Below, piece after piece: positions 1-9,776 of a stretch of DNA of 64,000 bases (positions are counted from its first letter, which is position 1; each line of letters opens with the position of its first letter). Origin of the DNA: Micropterix aruncella (Eukaryota > Arthropoda > Insecta > Lepidoptera > Micropterigidae); contig OX155964.1 of NCBI GenBank assembly GCA_944548615.1, forward strand, positions 13,628,087 through 13,692,086, written 5' to 3'. The translations under genes and the position numbers were made by a program. The notes below the pieces were generated by a model. It did not search any database and had not been told where the DNA came from. It worked only from the letters and a program-made list of their open reading frames with translations.

Positions 1-1041
1 ACTGCGGGTAAGTTCCTTTACGAAGTATTCTCCCAAAGGTAAACCTCCTGTATTGGTGCCTTTTCCAAGATATGGAGTACAATCAATCATATATCGTGTG
101 CCACTATCGCACATCATTTCCAACTTGACTCCATATTTTGCTGGTTTATTTGGAATATACATACGGAATTTACACCTTCCTCGGAACGCCAACAACTGCT
201 CATCAATAGTCACATTTGTTCCAGGCACATAGTTTCGGCGGCACTGCGCTATAAGCATTTCCCATATGCCTCTTATGGGTGTAAAAGGATCGTCCCTTTG
301 TCGTTGGAAGCGGAATGTTTTATCATCAAAACGCAGACATCGCAAAAGGATGTCACACCTTTCTTTGCTCATACATGACACATATCTTGTACCCGAATAC
401 TCTATGTTGAACAGTTTGTCCAGTGTCAGATGATTATCTTTCAGAGCTGCAGTTAACACCAGAACACCAATGAGAGCTCTGATCTCTTCTTTGCTTGTGT
501 CATTCTGCGTAGAATTATTTTGCTCATAGTTTTGCCTTTTTATCGAAATTTCGAAGTTCGTCCACTTTAAAATTTCTTCAAATATCTGATCAGTCATGAA
601 CTGTTCGAATAATAATAAGGGATCCACTATGTCCCTTACATCACGAGTAGGTCCTCTGGCAACACGTACGATATTTATTCCAGCTGTTCTATTTGAACTA
701 TGCCCTTTGCTGGTAGCCCAAACGTGACGGGAGCGACTCCGGATGTTGCTACGTGTGAACGTCAAAATAGATGGGTCGGTACCGGAGGTCTCTTGCGATG
801 GAGCAGGAGGTGTTTGCGGCTCCAGCGCATTTTCCGTCAGAGAAGGTGAAGGGCGGTCTTGAGTGTTAAAGGGGCTATCTTCATGATCGGAATGGTCATC
901 TTGAGTGTCGCTTTGAACATCATCAACCTCCACATTGTCTTCAATTTCGATATCAGATAACCTCTCCGAGGCACTAACATCCTCCTCATCCAATAATAAA
1001 CGTGTAATATGTTCTTCAGATAGCAATCTTCTTGAAGACAT
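1..1041 (-). CDS. piggyBac-type transposase, C-terminus cut by window edge
   Basis: An uninterrupted minus-strand frame of 347 codons runs from an ATG at 1041 to the window edge, so only the N-terminal part and the start of the DDE domain are present. The N-terminus is acidic and serine-rich (MSSRRLLSEEHI, then a D/E-rich stretch), as in piggyBac (PGBD) transposases. Downstream come signatures of that family: MSKERCDILLRCLRFDD, then VTIDEQLLAFRGRCKFRMYI with the catalytic Asp region, IPNKPAKYGVKLEMMCDS and YLGKGTNTGGLPLGEYFV. piggyBac enzymes cut and paste DNA at TTAA sites. The upstream side ends in a piggyBac-like terminus with TTAA at 1301-1304. The open frame suggests a recent insertion, but whether the C-terminal half is intact is outside this window. 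It probably lies in an intron of the gene at 2363-3224. Confidence 0.9.
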   Translation of the reverse strand, partial: MSSRRLLSEEHITRLLLDEEDVSASERLSDIEIEDNVEVDDVQSDTQDDHSDHEDSPFNTQDRPSPSLTENALEPQTPPAPSQETSGTDPSILTFTRSNIRSRSRHVWATSKGHSSNRTAGINIVRVARGPTRDVRDIVDPLLLFEQFMTDQIFEEILKWTNFEISIKRQNYEQNNSTQNDTSKEEIRALIGVLVLTAALKDNHLTLDKLFNIEYSGTRYVSCMSKERCDILLRCLRFDDKTFRFQRQRDDPFTPIRGIWEMLIAQCRRNYVPGTNVTIDEQLLAFRGRCKFRMYIPNKPAKYGVKLEMMCDSGTRYMIDCTPYLGKGTNTGGLPLGEYFVKELTRS

Positions 1042-1094
1042 GGCAAAAACTGCGAAAAAGAATAAACATTGATTACAAAAAATACATATATAAA

Positions 1095-1304
1095 CCCTAA
1101 CCATTCGTCGAAACGACGACTACTTTTGCTATATCTCAAAATAAAATGTACTTACCCGCCGGACCCGGTTGCCTCTCGAAAGAGCTCGGCGAAGACTGAG
1201 TTGACAAGCGAGATCACGGCGATTGGCGCACGCGCCACAAAAGAGATGGCGATATTTTTGTCCTATACTCGTCGTTTCGACGAAGGTTAGGTCTCTAGGG
1301 TTAA
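1095..1304. mobile_element. 5' terminus of the piggyBac element with subterminal inverted repeat
   Basis: On the minus strand the element begins TTAA CCCTAGAGACCTAACC (1304 downward), the usual piggyBac arrangement of a TTAA target followed by CCC(T). About 150 bp inside, 1095-1120 carries an inverted copy of the sequence at 1271-1290: CGTCGTTTCGACGAA followed by GGTTAGG, differing by one inserted base. Such internal inverted repeats are typical of piggyBac ends. The transposase ATG lies a further 54 bp inward. Confidence 0.7.
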
Positions 1305-2362
1305 ATCCGATGTAAAGATTTTTTTTATTACCATAATTATACTTCATGAAGTGAGAGATCCATGCATGAAATTCAGTAAAAATACTCAAAAAGGCTTCAA
1401 CTAGTGTCATTATGATCCCTACAAAGATATAAAATGAAAAATCTTTCCTCAGTAGTTAAATGCTCTCCCTAGTGAGGTAATCGGTGCCAAAAGCGTCAAC
1501 GACTTTCAAAATAAACTGGACTTCTTGCTTAAAAACTGTAATGCAAGCACGGACTCAGGCTTATCAGCTTAAGCTGCCTGTCTGTTAAACATATAATAAT
1601 AATTAATCTAAGAATCAAAGAGTTAAGCCTTCAGGTCTTGGCCCCTCAGCCGATTGACAAGTTGATGGCTCAAAAAAAAATTGTAAAAATTAGTAAAAAA
1701 ATTGAATTATGACACTGTCTCACTAAAACATTAATTACTGCCAAACCACTGTACCCATAATTAAAATAAAACTTATTAACATAATAAAACATAATAAAAT
1801 AAAACAAATTAAATAAAAATTAAAATTAAAACGGGGCCATCACGCTGAATCGTTTTGTGGCCGATATCGGCCAATTGGGGCTCTAGGGGTTAAAGAACAT
1901 TAATAAATGGAAACTTTTCAATTCTTGAAAAAATACTTCACAGAATTTAGGCAAAAAATAACTTACTTTAATTTTTTTGCTAAAAATGTTTGCTGAATTT
2001 ACTGAATAAATAACCATTTAAAAAAAAACTTTTAGGAGATGTATCCACTTATTGACTTATGAAATAACTCATTTTAAAAAATGGAATCTGTAAATCATAA
2101 GGCTATTTTGGCTCATTTTTATCGATATTTCACCGCATATTTCTCAAAAAATCTCTACATAAAATTTAGTTGCATGAAACTTTAGATTTTAACTTATTCA
2201 TATAAAACTTTATCCACCTATTAGCATAATATTATAAGTAGTCAAAACATGTATAACTTAATACTTTTCATATTGATTATAATACAATCTTTCAGCTTTT
2301 TCAGACAATTAATGCAAAGACCAGACAATAATTGAGTTTTATAAAAACTTGAAATAGCTCAC
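1305..2362. other. AT-rich non-coding stretch, probable intron, with a second piggyBac-like end
   Basis: No coding signal is visible. It is probably intron 1 of the minus-strand gene whose first coding exon ends at 2363. A second TTAA (1890-1893) is preceded by CTCTAGGGG and a GCCGATATCGGC palindrome, so read on the minus strand it begins TTAACCCCTAGAGCCCC. This resembles another piggyBac-type terminus, but I found no partner end. The rest is A/T homopolymer-rich. Confidence 0.5.
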
Positions 2363-3224
2363 CGTTAATAGATTTGACATCTTTCGGGTTTTCAATTTTG
2401 ATTCGTCTCCGGAATTTTCCAGCATCATCGTTTTGGCGCACCGGCTGCCCAGGCAGGTCTTTACTGCCGAATGTTTCGCTGGATGTGATGGTTGCACGTT
2501 CTCTAGGGGCAGACGCTTGATTGCGGTTCGTCCTCCAGTTTTCCCCGTCGTATCGCCCATTCCGCTGTGCGTAATTGCCGCGGTCCCGTCGATCGTTCCG
2601 ATCATAGCGATCGTTTCGATCGCTGCGGTCGTTTCGATCATTGCGATCATTCCAATCACTGCGATCGTTGTGGTCATTCCGATCGTTTCGATCATTGCGA
2701 TCGCTTCGATCGTTGCGATCGTTCCAATCGTTTCGGTAGCCACTTCTGCGATTATCTAATTGCTGGTTTGAAGTCGGTCGCGAGTTCCAAACGCGGCTTC
2801 TAACAAACTCTTGCGATGTACCCGCAGACGGTTCGTTCTCGTCGTAATTAGTGATTTGCGTTGCTTGTTTCGGTACAAATTCGGTCGCTGTCGGTGTTAG
2901 GTTTGAGCGTAGTGCAACGCTATCGATATAAGCCTGCCCGGAAGGAGGGAAAAACACTTCCGAGTTGATGGGCTGCGATGAGTTTGCATAAATCTGGGGC
3001 GCATAATGATTTGAAGGATTCTGAATATTGGCACGTTGGAATTGAGTTACGAAATCGTTGAATCCATTGTAGTTTTGCGGGGCGTTGTAGGAACCGCTAC
3101 TCTGACGGGTGTATGCATTTGCATTGTCATGCCGGTTCTGCCGCGTGTAACCTTCGCCGCCGCCGTTGTTGTGATTCCTTTGTGAGTGCGACTGAGAGCC
3201 ACCATTGTGATTCCACTCACTCAT
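2363..3224 (-). CDS. stc: first coding exon of probable NFX1/shuttle craft-type protein (PAM2 motif)
   Basis: The minus-strand ATG at 3224 opens an exon that ends at a good donor (AACG|GTGAGC, exon end 2363), so about 287 residues are coded before splicing. Translation past the donor is intron read-through. The protein is Asn/Gly/Ser-rich and disordered (MSEWNHNGG start). It contains SNLTPTATEFVPK, a match to the PAM2 motif (LxPxAxxFxP) that binds the MLLE domain of poly(A)-binding protein. It also has a long Asn-Asp-Arg repeat and a basic C-terminal end (KFRRRIKIENPK). Insect shuttle craft (NFX1 family) has an N-terminus of this type, with PAM2 before the RING and NF-X1 zinc fingers. Those fingers would be in later exons beyond the window, so the gene name is an inference. 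Other PAM2 proteins are possible. Confidence 0.5.
2585..2745 (-). repeat. coding minisatellite for Asn-Asp-Arg units
   Basis: A degenerate 9-bp repeat (consensus on the plus strand near CGATCGTTT/CGATCATTG) lies inside the exon at 2363-3224. It encodes about 16 tandem N-D-R or S-D-R triplets plus W, H and Y variants. Both strands and other frames are also open here, which produces spurious long frames. This is expected of a tandem repeat whose length is a multiple of three. Confidence 0.85.
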
Positions 3225-5730
3225 CTTTTACATTCGCTAAAAAGCTTGTTTCTTACAGTAATAAAAACGTTATTGTGCAACATCGAAATCGACCGTTTCG
3301 TTACCCTGTTTGTTAAAACACCCGGCAGAGGCATACGCCCCGCCAGATATATCACAAATTCTTCCAAATTGCACTATTTTATTCTTCGGAAATCGCAATT
3401 TTAATTTCACAACTTTTTTCTTTTTGACAGCTGACGTCAAACTAAACGACACCGCGGCATGAACTGGACGAACACGAAACCACGAGAGAAAAGATAACAA
3501 AAAAAAATAGCAAACGGTTTCTTTTTGCACTATTTATATACAAAATGCTTAGTAAACACTTAGTAAACACGGTTCGGAAATATAAAAAATAGGACAGGCA
3601 TTTCGAGGAGGCCGCCCTCACTTTCCAACCGTAAAGCCCACCATTCATTGGCGAACGGAATGGACGGATCAACAAAATCCACTATATTAACGGAAACACC
3701 TTACAAAAATACTTTGAAGCAAGACATTCAAAGAACAGAATATAGCGACCAAGAAAAACGACCAAAAAATCTATGGATACAATGGACCTACAAAAATGGA
3801 AAGAAAAGTGTATTGCGGGTCGCAGCATACGATGCTCGTAATAATACAGGAGTACAATAAATGCACGAATAGGAAAATACGATAGCCACTGGGACACACA
3901 TACGTACAATTATCCACCTAAAACGAGTGTACAATAAGCGAAGCCAACCAGACGTACTATCGTACACAGGAGGAACAGAAAGAATGGGATATGGCGTAGT
4001 GCGATGCCATTTCATCAAGGATATCGTCAAGAATAAAATAAGCCAGAAAAAATCGTATATTCAACAAACCATATAACAGAATATTGTATTTATTTGACAC
4101 TTAAAATATCCGCAGGATGTACTAAGAATACGACGAAAAAATACTCTTGATCCGGGGTAGTCAATCGCGGGCAGACGAGGTCGACATCCGAAGCCAAGGC
4201 GCTTTCATCAGGTAGCTGGAGAATGTGTCCTCTCAGCCGAGGGAGGCGTTACGGAGTACTCACGGACAGGGTAGACCTGTTTCGGATTCGCCGCAAAGTA
4301 CGTTTCAGCGGACCGGGAGAGAGTTTCACCGCATCCTGAAACAGAAAACGGACACTTTAATAACACACAGAGGATACAATTACGAATAATTCGAATTACA
4401 CAAAAAGCGAATTACACGAAGATCGAAATTCAGCAGAGGACGCACACGAGCGGCCGCATACATAACGGGACACAGACGGGCAAGCCGCCATATAAGGGCC
4501 CACAAGCAGGGCGCGTTGCAATGGACATTTTTCATTGCCTTCTGTATCTCGGAGATAGAGAAGGCAATGACATTTTTACACGGAGCGAGCGAGCGAACGC
4601 TCTACAGAAACGCAGAGACAGAGCGGTACAGAAACACGGACTGGGCTAACGATCGAAAATCGAACGGTGGACGCGCGGAGCGACATGCGATGGCAACGCG
4701 TAGAGAGAGAGAGAGAGTTTTTCATCAATATAAATATGACTGATATTTTGCATAGAATCTAATCTTTTAAGTACATACCACATTTCAAATAAACACACAT
4801 ATCATTTTCAATCGTAATCACATGGTTTCTTCACCACGAAACCAGCCCGTGTGTTAGGGAAGCTGAAAGGAAAAGGAAAATCTGGCAATCAAAAATTATA
4901 TGGCATCCCTACAGAACAACTTAGGCAACTGCAGCTCCCAGAAATGAAGAAAGAAATTTCTGCACTGTCCATAAAGAAAAAATACAGGAAATCGTCGACC
5001 ACTGGAGCGTCTACGGGAATCTTCTACCGATGACGCCGTTGCGGAGCAGTCAATGCGAAGTTTGCCTAAACAACTTAAGAAAGTAACTTGCGAGTTTTAT
5101 TTGGAATTTTTGAATAAGAAAAAATATGATTTTGTTAAGTACGTAATTGGCTCACATTTTATATTCTAACTTCCAATGTAATTAAAATGACTTCAAATTA
5201 TCTATTATTGTGTTTATTTTAACATACATATGACTATTTATGTTTTTTTCAGGGAGATAAAGTGTGATAAGGATATCCCACATTTCTTCCAATTTTTTAA
5301 ATCATATTTTTTCCCATTATTCAGAAACATATTTTTTTAATGCACAAAAAATGCATCTTTGGATATCTAGATAGAGCTATGCCATTTTAATTATAGATTT
5401 ATCAAAACTTTTGATAACTCTAAGAAGATACAGTCAAAAGTAAAAAGGATATCCAATTTTTGCTCCCTTTACTCCACCTAACATCAATGCGGCCACTGCC
5501 AAGTGCCAACCTACAACCATAATCATTCTGTCCTCTGTAGGTGACACGTGGGTAGCTTTAAATCTCGTTTTAGTTGCTTTACTACAGGCCAATCGAGCGG
5601 TTATCTTTCGTACACACGAAAAAATTATCGTAGAATAAAGAGAGGTAGGACTAGCTAGACACCGAGGGCCGAATACTAATTAAAACCTCGCGCAAAGAAT
5701 GACGGATCCGACCGAGTCCGACGCGAACTG
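3225..5730. other. 5' flank of the 2363-3224 gene and uncharacterised sequence
   Basis: The first about 300 bp is the presumed promoter and 5' untranslated region of the minus-strand gene. From about 3650 to 4750 the sequence is less AT-rich and holds GC-rich patches and a GAGAGAGA run near 4710, but no frame resembles a known protein. A short palindrome with flanking direct repeats lies at 4525-4577. From 5050 to 5700 it is AT-rich and no gene is visible. Confidence 0.5.
4525..4577. repeat. near-perfect palindrome flanked by 8-bp direct repeats
   Basis: A 37-nt palindrome (4533-4569) has arms CATTGCCTTCT and AGAAGGCAATG and inner arms TATCTC/GAGATA around a 1-nt centre, with a single mismatched pair between them. 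It is immediately flanked by direct repeats ACATTTTT at 4525-4532 and 4570-4577. It looks like a tiny insertion with target duplication or a replication template-switch scar. No coding content. Confidence 0.8.
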
Positions 5731-5797
5731 CGCCATCTAGTCTTCTTCTTTTTTGTTTGATGGCTACACCCAAAGAGGGTGATTTCGCCATCTAGTC
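5731..5797 (-). mobile_element. 43-bp LINE-tail insertion with 12-bp target duplication
   Basis: CGCCATCTAGTC occurs at 5731-5742 and again at 5786-5797, bracketing 43 bp. Read on the minus strand the insert ends in AAAAAAGAAGAA, a GAA-type 3' tail like that of the large LINE starting at 5850. The structure fits an extremely 5'-truncated LINE or SINE inserted by target-primed reverse transcription. Confidence 0.65.
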
Positions 5798-6459
5798 GCG
5801 AGTAGTGTCCACTCCTTTGTACGGATCCAGAAAAGCCAGTTTAAGATGCTCTTCTTCTTCTTCTTAATTGTGGCAATTCCACGCAGCTTGGTTGCTGGCG
5901 ATTGTGCCAATATGGGAAATTCTTCTTCGTTTCCTGTTTTGTCTTGACAACGGGGTTGGAACTATGGTTAGTAGCCACCCTAAGGACAAAGAGAAGGGAC
6001 AACACTGTTTTAAGTACGTAACATAGGGACCACAATATGGACATTACAGGGATAAACGTAAGAAGGGATGCCTGTTAGGGAATGATTTAGTTAATAATTT
6101 AGACGATGAGACACAAGTATTGCAGGAAGAGACAGTGGGAATAGATCTTGGAAGGTATCTTTTAGGTTAGGGAGAGTTAGTCTTACTATGTGGTCTGATG
6201 TGCTGGAAGTAAGAGAAGGGAGGGGGATTCAGGCCCACGCCCGCCGAGACCGAAGCCACCCCCTTGCACCTGGCCATTGTGACAATGTGCCATCCATCAG
6301 CTCCTGCTTGCAGCCAAAAATCCACTGTATTCAGTAGCTTTTTCCACTGACCCGAGGCGCCAACGAGAGTCACATTCCCCCCGGCCCGACACTGAAAGCG
6401 ACCGAGTCCCGGTCAGCCCTAGGAGAGAGCCGACCCCGTGGAGACTTTTTTGGGGGGCT

Positions 6460-7710
6460 CTAAATGGCCAAATGGTTGAGGGAGATGAATTTGGCTATAA
6501 TTCTATAAATTTTTATAGAGTTAGATGCTAAAAGGATGTCAACTTTGGTAGGAAGTTGAATTTTCATTTGGATAAGGTTTGGGATAAAAGAAGGGAAATT
6601 ATTAAGGAGGGGACAGTTGAAAAAGAGGTGATCAACTGTGCAGGAGGAGAAACCACAGTCGCACTGGGGAGAAGAAATAATGTTTAGACGATAAAGATGA
6701 GCAGGCGCCGAGCAGTGGCCCAGCCGCATTCTGCTTATAATGGAAATTTCCTTCCGTTTAAACGGCTTTTTGTAAAACCACGGCTTATTGATGATCAGAG
6801 GATTAATTTGGGAGTAATGAATACCCTTAGTTTTATGCGAGGAGCGCCAGACCTTCTCCCACTGATTTCTCATCCCCTCTTCAATCAGGGGGAGAAGATC
6901 AGACGCCGGGATCTTAACCTGGAGGAGAACTCCCTTAGAGCGGGCTTCATTAGCCAGACTCTCTGCCGTTTCATTGCCTGCTATTCCAGCATGGCCAGGG
7001 ATCCATGTGAGGATTACTTCACCCCCTCGTTCCCTAACAGTACAAAACAGAGACCTGATAGAGTTCTCAATATGGGTTGGTCGATGAGAAATTGCAGGGT
7101 TGTTCATTTTTTCAACCAGGCTTAGGGAGTCCGAGAAGATGACGCATGGAGATATTTGGTTGACCGAAACATATTCTAAAGCTTTCAAGAGGGCGACGCT
7201 CTCAGCGGTGTAGATTGAGGCCCGGTTGTGGAGTTTGAACATAAGGGGGAGCTTGCGATTTAGGTGGAAAACGCCTACACCTACATATGTGCCAGCCTCA
7301 GCCTTAGACCCATCTGTAAAGATGATATCCCACCCTGGGAAAGAGGAATACACAGAATTAGAAAATATTTCATTGTTCAGGGGGGATGGTCGTTCTCCCG
7401 TTGGGGGTTTCCTCAATACCGTTTGGGGGATAATATTGAGGGTGGTGAACCTCTCTAAAAAGGGAAGACTGAAGTCAGGGAGAAGGGAGTTTCTGAATAT
7501 GGAGTCCTTGTATCGGGAGAGCTTTCTATGGCTGACGCAAAGAGTGGGGGCTTTGCTGTTAGGGATGTTTAATGATAATTCAGAAAGTATGGTAAGTTTT
7601 GGAATTAGGGGGTGGTTGTTTAATTGAAGACGTTTAAGATAAAAACCTATCTGCCAGAAGTTGACAGCGAAGGTTGACCGGGGGTTCACAGGATTCGACG
7701 AGGAGGGCAT
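6460..7710 (-). pseudogene. LINE RNase H domain and C-terminal zinc knuckle
   Basis: This 416-codon open frame is the C-terminal part of the same retrotransposon polyprotein. RNase H motifs are visible: IIFTDGSKAEAGTYVGVGV with the first catalytic Asp, IYTAESVALLKAL with the Glu, VIFSDSLSLVEKM with the second Asp, and LTWIPGHAGIAGNETAESLA near the last Asp position. The end carries CDCGFSSCTVDHLFFNCP, the Cys/His knuckle usual in this group. It is open but separated by a frameshift from the RT part, so it is not an independent gene. Confidence 0.85.
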
Positions 7711-9410
7711 TAGTAGGGGAACTTCTCATAGCGCCGATGGTGCATCTGAGTCCCTTAAATTGCAGGCAGTTTAGTTTGTGTTGCAGGTGCTTGCTTAGCG
7801 GGAAGCAAATGAAGGCAGCATAATCAATATGCGACCGAATTAGGCAGTTATAAAGGAGTTTAACCGTAAAGGGGTGGGAACCCCACCACACCCCGCTGAT
7901 GGCCCGAAGGATGTTCAGAGACTTCTCACCTCTGGCCACAACCTGGTCGATATAGCTCCTCCACAGGAGTTTTGAGTCCAGGGTAACGCCGAGAAATTTG
8001 GCTTGAGATCTGAGTGGGATGGATGAATCCTTATAGGCTATGCTCACTAGCGGGGGGATTTTTCTCCGAGAAAAGATTAAGGCACTGCTCTTGGGGGGAG
8101 AGATAGCTAAGCCCGCGTTATTTAAGTGCTCTTCCAGTGCTTCGAGCGCTTCGGAGATCCTCTGAATAGTGGTCGAGAGGTTAGGTGAGGAATCGTCATC
8201 TGCATATCATCCACGTCATCTGCATATTGAAGGATCCTGTAATGGCCAAGAACGACGTCCTCCACTCCCCTTGTATAAAGGTTGTAGAGGATGGGAGAGA
8301 GAACGCTACCCTGAGGCAGTCCCTTGAAGACCGATCTGGAAATAGGCTCCGTGGAGGAGGGGATGTTAATTTTTTGCGGTCCTTCAGGATGTTGCAGATG
8401 AAGAGACACAATTTACCCGGGACTCCTAGGTTAAGAAGTCTATTTCCTAGTAGGGGGATTAGAACATTATCATAGGCCGCCTGGACATCCAGAAAAACGG
8501 CAACAAGGAACTCGCTGCGAAGGAAGGACATCCGAATATCAGTGGAAAGAACAGAGATATTGTCAAGGGTGCCCATGCCTCGTCTGAAGCCAAATTGGGA
8601 CCTAGATAGGTGGAAATTCGCTTCAAGGAACCATTCAAGCCTATTTTTGATAAGGTGCTCAACGATTTTGCATAAGGATGAGGAAAGGGCAATAGGGCGG
8701 AAGTTTTTAGGATTTTCGGGATCACGGCCAGATTTAGGGATCGGAATAACGATTTGTGATCTCCACGCGATCGGGGAGGTCCCTGACTCAAAGAATCCGT
8801 TTATAAGATTAAGGAAGTAAGAGGAGGTAGGGAGTGGGGACAGGCGGAGAAAGGAGTAAGGAATAAGGTCTTCCCCTGGTGACGAGTCTTTCACATGGAG
8901 GAGCACGGCCGCCAGTTCGGCCGAGCTAAAGGGGGAGGAAAGCCATGGGATGGGAGAATTCAGGAGTGGAAGACCTACGGGAGCTTTTACGACTACCTCG
9001 TCGATGTTCGGGCAAGACGGGGGAGCCAAGTTGTCTGAGAATTGTTCTAGTACCGCCTCCTTAAGTGTGGTAGAAATAGGCGGATTCAATCCGCGACGGA
9101 ACCTTTTCACCATGGTCCAAACTGTGGAACTGGGTGTATCCGGGGAGAGGTTAGCGCAGAACTGTTTCCAGCCATTTCTTTTTTTTAGACTTGAGGAGCT
9201 TCTTGCAGTCTTTTAAATATCCCAGTTCTTGGTGGACATTTCCTTGAGGTAGGACGAGAGGGCTGCTTTACGCTTTGAAACGATCAGGGTACAGTCATCG
9301 TCCCACCATGGAGGCGAGGAGCGCACCAAGGAGTTTTCTGCCTGTCTTCTGAAACACTTATCGGCGGCGGTAGTCAGACAAGATACTAAGGCGGAGTAGC
9401 ACTCTTCCAA
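7634..9410 (-). pseudogene. LINE reverse transcriptase, frameshifted
   Basis: Reading minus, pieces in different frames join to a single RT. First is the linker (PWWDDDC, SKRKAALSSYLKEM; 9410-9213, ending in a stop). Then 9113-8196 carries the fingers and palm (PIPKSGRDPENPKNFRPIAL, SQFGFRRGMGT, catalytic FLDVQAAYD). Then 8409-8122 carries the second catalytic block (GLPQGSVLSPILYNL, QYADD). Then 8047-7634 is the thumb side (FLGVTLDSKLLW, NCLIRSHIDYA). At least three frame changes separate them. The catalytic residues themselves survive. Confidence 0.85.
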
Positions 9411-9776
9411 AGAGGAGGGGGTTATTGGGGGAAGTTCTGATGCCGCAGTGTCTAAGGCCGAAGTATATTTGACCCGACTGCCCGGAGAACGATCAGGCTT
9501 GAACAGGGGGCGACGCTTGTCAGTGGCCCTATCCAGCTGAGTGCCACAAACCTCGTTTATATTTAAGATGCCAATGTGTAGTGACTAGTGAATGCGGCGC
9601 TTAAAAGAAAGAATAGAGAACAGAGTTATGTGGAATTGAGTATAAATTTGTATTTTTGCCATGATAAACTGGGCCGTACATTAATGACAGTAAACCATGC
9701 CGTAACTGTCAAATCTCGTTTTTTGAGGTTGCTTCGCGTGTTTTTCGAGATCTAATTTTATTTAATCGTAACTATA

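Larger units (their letters stand above)
5840..9571 (-). mobile_element. 5'-truncated I/LOA-type LINE with RNase H, with target duplication
   Basis: A non-LTR retrotransposon on the minus strand fills 5850-9561 and is bracketed by the 10-bp duplication TTTAAGATGC (5840-5849 and 9562-9571). Its 3' end is an AAG-repeat tail just after the left duplication. The 5' end is truncated inside the endonuclease-RT linker (INEVCGTQLDRATDKRRPLF, then PPWWDDDC). Inside are a reverse transcriptase, an RNase H domain and a C-terminal Cys/His knuckle, broken by frameshifts and stops, so this copy is dead. RT plus RNase H in one ORF suggests the I/LOA/Outcast group; the exact clade is not determinable here. 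About 610 bp of 3' untranslated region (5850-6459) is GC-richer than its surroundings. The insertion ends 205 bp upstream of the RRS1 start codon. Confidence 0.85.

Noticed and set aside
2339..2803. Ile/Thr-rich and Asp/Arg-rich frames overlapping the 2363-3224 exon
   Set aside because: They are other-frame readings of the Asn-Asp-Arg coding repeat.
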